From assembly GCF_004119495.1 (NCBI RefSeq), contig NZ_NRQU01000009.1:1-64000 (forward strand): a stretch of 64,000 bases of DNA, written 5' to 3'. This DNA is from Flavobacterium sp. YO12. GTDB lineage: Bacteria > Bacteroidota > Bacteroidia > Flavobacteriales > Flavobacteriaceae. How positions within the stretch are numbered: the first letter of the stretch is position 1; every line of letters starts with the position of its first letter. Below are positions 57,836 through 64,000 of the stretch, piece after piece. Position numbers and translations under genes: made by a program. The notes beneath the pieces are model-generated. The model saw only the letters and a list, made by a program, of their open reading frames with translations, was not told the DNA's origin and did not search any database.

Positions 57836-59698
57836 TTATAACTTTTTAGTAATCAACGATTCGATATTGAATACTGCTTCTGGTATTAATTTTCCGGTTT
57901 GAGGCAGGTCGTCGTAATCGTCTATGTCTGGCGCTGTATCCGGATCTGGTGAATGTCTCTGCTCTCCTGTTCGGAACATGATTCGCTCAAAACCATCTGT
58001 TGGCGCATAAAATATCTTTGTTGATTCTTTTCCATCGTTTACTTTTATAGTGTACTGACGGTTTTTAGCATCTAATTTAACTGTGATTGTATACGATTTG
58101 TTTGCTTCGTATTTTGTAACCGAACTCAAACGCGCACCATTTTTGACCTTTAATTCTCCATCCGAATCAAAAATCAATCTTACCGATGGCAAACCTTGTT
58201 TGTTTTGGAATTCAATCTGTAATAAACCGTGATTGTTTTGCTCTGGTTTTACTGTGAAAACGGCTTCCATTTTTGACGCAAAAGGAATTACTCTTTCAGC
58301 ACGAGAGTAATCAAAATAATCCTGATCTCTTAACGTTAACCATTTTTTACCATCGGCTTTCTTTTCTATTTTGGTTGACGCCCAAGAAAGATCATAGGTA
58401 TTCCATAATTTTAGTTCTTGCCCGTCTGGAAGATTATTGAAAACGTCATTCACATTTTCTGTTACTATCGAAGTAACGGGAACTGGAATCGATGCCACCC
58501 AAATATCTTCTTTGTTCATACTGTAACCCACCCAGATTTTTCCGTCTGGCGGAGTTCCGTTTTTCTCTGTGATTCCACGAACGTATTGCGGGCCAGCCGA
58601 TTTGTAGTTTCCACCATAACGCATCGGACTTACTTCTCCGTGAACTAATAATAAATCTTTATAATTCAATCCATCATCACTTGTAGAAATCGCCAAAGGC
58701 CAACGATATTCTGACGGGTTATAAAGTGTCGCATAACGATTGTCTGACGTTTTTTGTCCCCAGATTTTAGCATTACTGTTTACAAATCCCGGCGCTCTTA
58801 ACGGCATATAATCCCAAGATTTTCCTCCGTCTCTACTGATAGATGTTAAAGCATGTTTCCATAAACCCACTACATTTCCGTTTGGTAAATGGTAATAACT
58901 AAACGCTTTGTATGGTTTCTGTAACGGAATCAATTCGTCGTCACGATCGGCTTCTTCAACCCATTGCTGTAAAACTAAAGGTTCTGATAAAATTTCTTCA
59001 CAGGCTTTTTTCAAACCTTTGTCTTTTGATGCGGTATAAAATGGGAATTTTGATTTCGATTTATCCCAAGTTTTATTGTATCTGATGAAATAGATTTCGC
59101 CAAAACTTCCGTCTTTCTTGATTTCACGGATGACACGTCCAATTCCTTTTCCGTCGTTTGGATCGTCTTTTTCATCCATCGCAATTCCGTAATACGCTAA
59201 CGCAAAAAGTCGGTTGTCTTTAGACGTATAAAAACCCATTCTCTGGTGCATAATCGCATCCAGATTTTTGGCAACGCCTTCAACTCCTTCTTTCTTCCAT
59301 CCGTCTGGAATTCTATAAATAGGGAAAATCACTTCAGGTTTTGTCCACGTTACGCCGTCTTTAGAAGTCATTAATAAAGTCTGGCTTGGCGGAATATGTT
59401 CGCCCGAAGGATCGCTTAAATAATGCAGATAAAAGGTATTGTTCCAATACGCCATCATCGGCTGGTGATTGTATGTCCATCCAAAACCATCTGCTTTTTC
59501 GGGATGTTCACGGCTTGCACGCATGATTTGTGTAGCGTGAACTCCAACTGCTGGACTCAACTGTCCGTGATGGTAATCGATGTTCGAAAGTGTTTTTCCA
59601 ACATAACGAACAGTATCGTTTTGTGCATTTACAGCGGTACAAGCCAAAATAATTGTGGCTGTGATGATGTTGGTTTTTATGTTTTGGAAAGCAATCAT
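57836..59698 (-). CDS. Exported sialidase-fold protein with a C-terminal LamG-like domain
   Basis: The 620 residues have a signal peptide (ends TAVNAQ). Residues 40-420 look like a BNR/sialidase-type propeller: YNHQPMMAYWNNTFYLHYLS, TSKDGVTWTKPEVIFPIYRI, LTSISRDGGKSWDYMPLRAP and ISTSDDGLNYKDLLLVHGEV. Residues 440-600 resemble a concanavalin/LamG-like sandwich (AERVIPFASKMEAVFTVKPE, LPSVRLIFDSDGELKVKNGA). The domain pair is seen in pectin and ulvan loci. Family and bond are not clear; a hydrolase or lyase for an acidic sugar is possible. It lies between GH78 and GH43 genes. Confidence 0.65.
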   Translation of the reverse strand: MIAFQNIKTNIITATIILACTAVNAQNDTVRYVGKTLSNIDYHHGQLSPAVGVHATQIMRASREHPEKADGFGWTYNHQPMMAYWNNTFYLHYLSDPSGEHIPPSQTLLMTSKDGVTWTKPEVIFPIYRIPDGWKKEGVEGVAKNLDAIMHQRMGFYTSKDNRLFALAYYGIAMDEKDDPNDGKGIGRVIREIKKDGSFGEIYFIRYNKTWDKSKSKFPFYTASKDKGLKKACEEILSEPLVLQQWVEEADRDDELIPLQKPYKAFSYYHLPNGNVVGLWKHALTSISRDGGKSWDYMPLRAPGFVNSNAKIWGQKTSDNRYATLYNPSEYRWPLAISTSDDGLNYKDLLLVHGEVSPMRYGGNYKSAGPQYVRGITEKNGTPPDGKIWVGYSMNKEDIWVASIPVPVTSIVTENVNDVFNNLPDGQELKLWNTYDLSWASTKIEKKADGKKWLTLRDQDYFDYSRAERVIPFASKMEAVFTVKPEQNNHGLLQIEFQNKQGLPSVRLIFDSDGELKVKNGARLSSVTKYEANKSYTITVKLDAKNRQYTIKVNDGKESTKIFYAPTDGFERIMFRTGEQRHSPDPDTAPDIDDYDDLPQTGKLIPEAVFNIESLITKKL

Positions 59699-59723
59699 TT
59701 TATTTATTTTTTAACTCCTAATT

Positions 59724-59756
59724 AAACCCGACAGGTTTTAAAAACCTGTCGGGTTT
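59724..59756 (-). terminator. Perfect 33-bp palindrome after the GH43 gene
   Basis: AAACCCGACAGGTTTT and AAAACCTGTCGGGTTT form a 16-bp perfect stem with a single-base loop. A one-step variant (GGTTT/AAACC with CTGACAGG) lies at 62491-62523, so it is a repeat as well as a likely terminator on either strand. Confidence 0.75.
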
Positions 59757-59774
59757 ACGTTGAGAATAAACTCT

Positions 59775-60692
59775 TTATTTTCTATCAATTAATCCTTTTA
59801 AAACATCATCAGAGATTGTTGTAATCGTTCCGTGTTTGTGTCCTTCGGGAAGGCTTATTTTGGAGGATACATCTTCAAAATGAACAAAATCTGTTGTGCT
59901 TAACGCTTTATAATTTTTTGAACCGTAATTGTCATAATACAACAGCCAGTTTTTATCGACTTTCACTACTGTTGGACCTTCTGATAAATACTCGGTTAAA
60001 GGCTCTGAACTTTTTTGAAACGGACCTAAAGGCGATTTCCCGAAAGCTACTTTTATATTTCGCATGGGTCTTGTATTGTCTTTCAAAACCAAAACATAAT
60101 CTTTCTTTCCTTTTTTGACGATTACGCAATCGATTACGCTGAAACCTGGATCGTAATATAATTTTGTATCTGAAAACGTTTTGAAATCCTTAGTCGTTAC
60201 ATAATACATTCTGTGGTTGTTTTTCTCTTCTTCCACTCCTTTTTCAAATCGGAACGGAATTGTAGATGCCCAGATAATGATGTATTCTTTTTTTACATCA
60301 TCATAAAAAATTTCCGGAGCCCAAACATTTACCACTTCTGGCTCATTTTTCATGACAGGAATATATTGCTGTTCTGACCAATGAATCAGGTCTTTTGAAC
60401 TGGCGTAACCAAAACCGTTTCCGCCTTTCCAATCGGTTGTCCAAACCATGTGATACGTTCCATCTGCTCCTTTTGTGATTGACGGGTCGCGCATGATTTT
60501 ACTGGCTCCAATTTCGGGTTTTAAAAATGAGCCTTCTAATCCTTTCCAATTGTATCCGTCTTCGCTATACGCCAAATACAAACCTTCTGTTGCCGGTTCC
60601 CTAAACGACGTAAAAAGATATAGATCTTTCTTTTTCTGCGAATAACTAATCGCAAAAAGGGAAAGGGTTACTAAAATGAATATTTTTTTCAT
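59775..60692 (-). CDS. GH43-like five-bladed propeller glycosidase
   Basis: The 305 residues start with a signal peptide (MKKIFILVTLSLFAISYSQ). I choose ATG 60692 over the in-frame ATG 36 bp earlier because the signal begins there. Motifs of the GH43 group are YLAYSEDGYNWKGLEG, IMRDPSITKGADGTYHMVWT, EVVNVWAPEIFYDDVKKEYI and LSEGPTVVKVDKNWLLYYDN, with acids in RDPS, WAPE and SEGP as catalytic candidates. Enzymes of this sort remove arabinose, xylose or galactose from side chains. Between the GH28 and BNR/LamG genes. Confidence 0.85.
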   Translation of the reverse strand: MKKIFILVTLSLFAISYSQKKKDLYLFTSFREPATEGLYLAYSEDGYNWKGLEGSFLKPEIGASKIMRDPSITKGADGTYHMVWTTDWKGGNGFGYASSKDLIHWSEQQYIPVMKNEPEVVNVWAPEIFYDDVKKEYIIIWASTIPFRFEKGVEEEKNNHRMYYVTTKDFKTFSDTKLYYDPGFSVIDCVIVKKGKKDYVLVLKDNTRPMRNIKVAFGKSPLGPFQKSSEPLTEYLSEGPTVVKVDKNWLLYYDNYGSKNYKALSTTDFVHFEDVSSKISLPEGHKHGTITTISDDVLKGLIDRK

Positions 60693-60703
60693 GATATAAA
60701 ATT

Positions 60704-60767
60704 GAACACTAATTTCACGAATTATCACAAATTAAATTGGTGTAAATTCGTGAAATCTGTGTTATTA
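60704..60767. repeat. Palindromic repeat family 2, short copy
   Basis: ACTAATTTCACGAATTATCA and TGGTGTAAATTCGTGAAATC pair around an AATTAAAT centre. It lies between the GH28 and GH43 genes. Confidence 0.65.
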
Positions 60768-60771
60768 TAAT

Positions 60772-62340
60772 CTATTCTGTAATTGCTTTTTTATTTAAAT
60801 CTTTTCCTTTTTTTATCGCTGTTGTTACATTGTTAAACACATTGTTTTTCAGGAAAACATTTTTAGTGTCTTTCCCATCAGCTTCGATAAAAATATCGGT
60901 TGGATTGAATGGAAAATTATTGTTGATCAAAGCATTCGAAACATTATCTAATTTAATAACCGGAACTCCTTTTATGGCTGTTGAAGATCCAACGTTGTCT
61001 AAAATCACATTTTTTGAATCTGATATTTTGAACGACGAACCTACAGTTGCGTTTACTTTTACATCATGAAATTCAACATCTGATGCTGTACTTACCGTAA
61101 AACCTTCTTTTCCGTCCATATTGATGTTGGAGAAAGTGATGTTTTGAATCGGCATTTCGGTAATTCCCAGAATTTGTCCGGCTTTGTTTACGTTTGAAGC
61201 CGTAATATTGCTCATGTGAATGTTTCTGAAAATTGGCGTTTTTTCGGTTACAGGTTCAACTTGTGTTCCTTTATCATAAAAAAGGCTCAACACGATGGCT
61301 TCTTCTTTGATGTTTTTCATGACAATATTATCGACACGAATATCTTCTACCACTCCCCCTCTTCCGCGAGCCGATTTGATACGGATTCCGCGATCTGTTC
61401 CATCGAAAACACAGTTGGATATCGTGATCTTTTTGATTCCGCCAGACATTTCGCTTCCGATAACCACTCCGCCGTGACCGCTTAACATGGTGCAGTTTGT
61501 GATGGTTACATTTTCTGTAGCTTTTCCGTATTTACGTCCGTCGCCGTCTCTTCCTGATTTAATCGTGATACAATCGTCTCCAACGCTGATATGGCAGTTT
61601 GAAATGTGAACATTGGTACAAGAAGAAGGATTGATTCCATCTGTATTTGGCGAATGCGGATTGAAAATCGAGATTCCGGTAACGTTTACATTATCACAGA
61701 ATTCCGGGTTGATTGTCCAGAAAGGCGAGTTTTTAAAAGTTACGCCTTCAATTAAAATATTTTTGCAATTGTAAGCTTGGAAAAAAGATGGTCTGAAAAA
61801 CTTTTTATCAACTGTTCTTTTATAATACGGTTCTGTGTAAAGTCCTTTATTTTGCTCTTCCCACATCGTTTGGTATTTTGTTGGAGGCAATGGTTCTTTG
61901 GCAGTTTCGATTCTGTAAACTTCATTCCACCATGCTTTTCCTTGTCCGTCGATTATTCCTCTTCCTGTTATGGTGATATTTTCAACATCTTTGGCGTAAA
62001 ATAAAGGTTGGAAACTTTTCATTACAATTCCTTCGTAACGCATTTCTACGTAAGGCAGAAAATCATCGAAGTTCTCTGAAAACTTTAAAAGTGCTCCAGA
62101 ATCTAAGTGAATCGTGATGTTGCTTTTTAGTGTTAAAGCTCCTGTTAAGTATTCTCCAGCAGGAAAAAAGATGGTTCCTCCGCCATTTTTAGATGCTTTT
62201 TCGATAGCATTCTGAATGGCTTGTGTACATTTTATTCCTTTGTTGTTTCCGCCTTCTTTTAGGATGTTAAGCCAGCCGTCTTGTGCGAAAGTGGTGTTTA
62301 ATCCGGTTATGAAGCAGAGTATTATCAGTATGTTTTTCAT
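60772..62340 (-). CDS. GH28 polygalacturonase-like enzyme, exported
   Basis: The 522 residues begin with a signal peptide (MKNILIILCFITGLNTTFAQ) at ATG 62340. The in-frame upstream extension to 62397 comes out of a palindromic repeat and is unlikely to be coding. The parallel beta-helix has all GH28 motifs: N-T-D-G (HSPNTDGINPSS), D-D-C (VGDDCITIKSG), G-H-G (LSGHGGVVIGSEMSGG) and R-I-K (RGIRIKSARGRGG). Asp residues in NTDG and DDC catalyse hydrolysis. It cuts galacturonic acid links in homogalacturonan or rhamnogalacturonan. Length and motifs are complete. Confidence 0.94.
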   Translation of the reverse strand: MKNILIILCFITGLNTTFAQDGWLNILKEGGNNKGIKCTQAIQNAIEKASKNGGGTIFFPAGEYLTGALTLKSNITIHLDSGALLKFSENFDDFLPYVEMRYEGIVMKSFQPLFYAKDVENITITGRGIIDGQGKAWWNEVYRIETAKEPLPPTKYQTMWEEQNKGLYTEPYYKRTVDKKFFRPSFFQAYNCKNILIEGVTFKNSPFWTINPEFCDNVNVTGISIFNPHSPNTDGINPSSCTNVHISNCHISVGDDCITIKSGRDGDGRKYGKATENVTITNCTMLSGHGGVVIGSEMSGGIKKITISNCVFDGTDRGIRIKSARGRGGVVEDIRVDNIVMKNIKEEAIVLSLFYDKGTQVEPVTEKTPIFRNIHMSNITASNVNKAGQILGITEMPIQNITFSNINMDGKEGFTVSTASDVEFHDVKVNATVGSSFKISDSKNVILDNVGSSTAIKGVPVIKLDNVSNALINNNFPFNPTDIFIEADGKDTKNVFLKNNVFNNVTTAIKKGKDLNKKAITE

Positions 62341-62366
62341 AGTTGTATTTTTTGGATAATCGTACC

Positions 62367-62470
62367 TTTTGTCATTCCGAGGAACGAGGAATCTCACTAG
62401 AATTCCGTAAAGTAATTCGTCAATCTTTGTCGAGTTTCTTATGTGATTTCTCCTTTCAGTCGAAATGACA
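62367..62470. repeat. Palindromic repeat family 1, copy F (mixed arms)
   Basis: The left arm TTTTGTCATTCCGAGGAACG (copy A type) and the right arm GATTTCTCCTTTCAGTCGAA with ATGACA (copy B/C type) enclose AATTCCGTAAAG...CAATCTTTGTCGAGTTTCTT. Confidence 0.82.
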
Positions 62471-62490
62471 AGATTGTGGCTATTTTGATT

Positions 62491-62523
62491 AAACCTGACA
62501 GGTTTTAAAAACCTGTCAGGTTT
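62491..62523 (-). terminator. Perfect 33-bp palindrome after the GH140-like gene
   Basis: AAACCTGACAGGTTTT and AAAACCTGTCAGGTTT form a 16-bp perfect stem with a one-base loop, 13 bp after the stop codon. It is nearly identical to 59724-59756. Confidence 0.75.
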
Positions 62524-62536
62524 CTAAACTCTTATC

Positions 62537-63940
62537 TTACTTTGACTTCAAAATCAAAACCCAGTCATTACCATCTTCTTTTTTACCAGCTGGTTGAAAA
62601 TTCTGAGTTCCTTTGTTATCAAATGTTCCGATTTTTGTTTTCTTGCCATTTCTTGGATTGTACCAAGTCGCTTCGAATTTATCGCCAGCAATTTTTCCTA
62701 GTTTTACTTCTATTATTCTTCCATTATATGTGTAAAGTAAAGCGTATTTTTCTCCTCTTATAGCTGGAATATAATCGTACTTTTCTCCTTGATTGGCCAC
62801 TAAAGAAACATCTGGAACTCCTTCTAAAAATGGCACTTCTTCCATTAATTTCTTAATAAAAACCATTTGTTTTGCTCCAGGAGCATTGATGGCTGATGTC
62901 CATAATTCTTTGTTTCCGTACGCTTGGTTATCGCCTTTTCTGAACATTTGCATTACAGCGTTGTGTCCGTATGTGTAACCTGCTGCACCTGATAAAACCG
63001 ACCAATATCCGTAACGGCGTACGTCGCTGTCTTTCCATTTTGGTTGCAAAGTATCATGTAAACCATGTGGAATTCCTTCATAAGAAGGTTCTCCGTCAAG
63101 CGTTGGCTTGGTTGGTTTTAATTCGAAATCTCTTAAAACAAATTTGTAATTGTCTTCTTTGAAATTTGTTTTTACTGAATCTTGATCATATCTTCTGTGT
63201 CCCGATTGGAACATATTAAAATCTAACCATTTTTCGTTATGATAATTCTCTGAAGAATCAGTTCTTCCGAAAGGGTGAAAAGTCACTAATTGGTTTGGAT
63301 TATTCGTTTTTAAAGTATTTCCGATGGCATTCCAAATATCCATAAACTCATTTCCATGAGTATCACCTCCGTTTAACCAAATTATGTTGGTTCTATTTTT
63401 GTACCTATCAGCTAAGAATTTAGCATAAACAATTGCTTGTTCTTTGCTTACTTTATTTCCTTTCGAAACGTTTGTTCCCCATACTGGAACCATTGCCAAG
63501 TAAATTCCGTTTTTCTGAGCTACGTCTAAAGTGTAATCTACGTGATCCCAATAATCGTATTCTTGCTTATTATTAAAGTTGTTTCCAGCTGTTGTTAAAG
63601 GTTTTGAAACATCCTCATTAATTAAAGCGGCATCGCCATAAACGTTAACGGCATTTATATTATGCAAAACCATCACCTGAACAACGTTGAATCCTTTTGC
63701 TTTTCTGTCTTTAAAATATTGATCAATTCCAGCTCTATCCAATTTACCGAATGCCAGCCAGCCTGTGTCGCCCAACCAGAAAAATGGTTTTTCGTTTTCG
63801 GTAACAAAATAATGCTGATTTTTAGATACTTTGATTTCAGGTAGAGATGCTTTTGTTTTGGCAGATTGCGAAAATCCGCTTTGTGCTGTTAACAGAAAGC
63901 CTATACTAAGAGCGTATAAAGATTTAATTTTCAGATTCAT
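62537..63940 (-). CDS. GH140-like (DUF4038) glycosidase, possible apiosidase
   Basis: The 467 residues have a signal peptide (ends SGFSQ) and a TIM barrel with the DUF4038 start: FVTENEKPFFWLGDTGWLAF, RKAKGFNVVQVMVLHNINAV, YLAMVPVWGTNVSKG, TNIIWLNGGDTHG, FHPFGRTDSSENYHNEKWLD, KPTLDGEPSYEGIPHG and SVLSGAAGYTYGHNAVMQMF. A small beta-sandwich (EATWYNPRNGKKTKIGTFDN) ends the protein, as in GH140. The characterised GH140 enzyme cuts the apiose link of RG-II side chains, so this gene is the best pointer to RG-II as substrate. The Glu in DGEPSYEG is a likely catalytic residue. Confidence 0.85.
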   Translation of the reverse strand: MNLKIKSLYALSIGFLLTAQSGFSQSAKTKASLPEIKVSKNQHYFVTENEKPFFWLGDTGWLAFGKLDRAGIDQYFKDRKAKGFNVVQVMVLHNINAVNVYGDAALINEDVSKPLTTAGNNFNNKQEYDYWDHVDYTLDVAQKNGIYLAMVPVWGTNVSKGNKVSKEQAIVYAKFLADRYKNRTNIIWLNGGDTHGNEFMDIWNAIGNTLKTNNPNQLVTFHPFGRTDSSENYHNEKWLDFNMFQSGHRRYDQDSVKTNFKEDNYKFVLRDFELKPTKPTLDGEPSYEGIPHGLHDTLQPKWKDSDVRRYGYWSVLSGAAGYTYGHNAVMQMFRKGDNQAYGNKELWTSAINAPGAKQMVFIKKLMEEVPFLEGVPDVSLVANQGEKYDYIPAIRGEKYALLYTYNGRIIEVKLGKIAGDKFEATWYNPRNGKKTKIGTFDNKGTQNFQPAGKKEDGNDWVLILKSK

Positions 63941-63975
63941 TTTGGTTTGTTTTTGAATTTATGTTTTTTAAGTTT

Positions 63976-64000
63976 GTTTGCCACGAATTGCGCTAATTTT
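63976..64000. repeat. Left end of a family 2 repeat, cut by the window edge
   Basis: TGTTTGCCACGAATTGCGCT matches the left arms at 43943 and 53093. The other arm would lie beyond 64000. Confidence 0.6.

Noticed and set aside
62341..62397. Longer N-terminus of the GH28 protein
   Set aside because: The extra 19 codons come from the palindromic repeat at 62367-62470 and precede a complete signal peptide that starts at 62340.
11256..62470. Insertion sequences at the palindromic repeats
   Set aside because: No transposase ORF lies in or beside any copy. The elements are about 100-130 bp and look like REP/MITE-type repeats.

Overview
The window looks like a chromosomal segment of a Flavobacterium-type Bacteroidota. 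It is AT-rich, its secreted proteins carry Bacteroidota-style lipoprotein signals, its promoters fit TTTG / TAnnTTTG, and its gene content is typical of the genus: clade II NosZ, TonB-dependent receptors, a secreted glycoside hydrolase cluster and many short intergenic palindromes. The species cannot be named from the sequence alone.

Left part, 1-11.2 kb: low-oxygen and nitrogen-oxide metabolism. A c-type cytochrome gene and the start of nosZ run leftward. A copper-acquisition trio runs rightward: a CNGKC protein, a Met/His-rich lipoprotein and an OprC/NosA-type TonB receptor. Next comes nadA-nadB-ric-nrdD-nrdG-copD-like. A perfect ATGAT-N4-ATCAT palindrome lies between the divergent cytochrome and copper genes, and a second lies before nadA. 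A third, TTGAC-N4-ATCAA, lies before ribB and a Crp/Fnr regulator gene at 17-18 kb. In all three places, and in both directions at the divergent one, a -7 element starts exactly 22 bp from the palindrome. This points to one Crp/Fnr-family regulon. The glycyl-radical end of NrdD is in a different frame from the rest of the gene.

Middle part, 11.2-31.7 kb: an L,D-transpeptidase; a metNIQ methionine importer preceded by a 31-codon Met/Cys-rich leader ORF and a terminator hairpin (apparent attenuator); a CPA1 antiporter; ribB-crp; class I ribonucleotide reductase nrdBA with DnaA-box-like repeats upstream; then a likely iron locus. The iron locus encodes an ankyrin protein, a DUF2271 protein with a flavinylation-like TGAS motif, a PepSY-flavodoxin-reductase fusion, ApbE, a TonB receptor and a DUF4374 lipoprotein. 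The receptor gene has five TTCTAAT-type units at exact 11-bp spacing upstream.

Right part, 32.4-64 kb: a leftward pectin-type polysaccharide utilisation segment: GH2 (two), an unassigned 909-aa hydrolase-like protein, a sugar isomerase-like protein, two BNR/sialidase-fold proteins, GH78 (two), an alpha/alpha-barrel glycosidase-like protein, GH95, an acetylesterase-like protein, GH43, GH28 and a GH140-like protein. GH78, GH28, GH95, GH43, GH2 and GH140 together suggest rhamnogalacturonan, possibly RG-II side chains. No SusC/SusD pair or polysaccharide lyase is inside the window. A remnant of a beta-galactosidase C-terminus lies at 32.4-32.7 kb. Gaps between genes are rich in several families of palindromic repeats.
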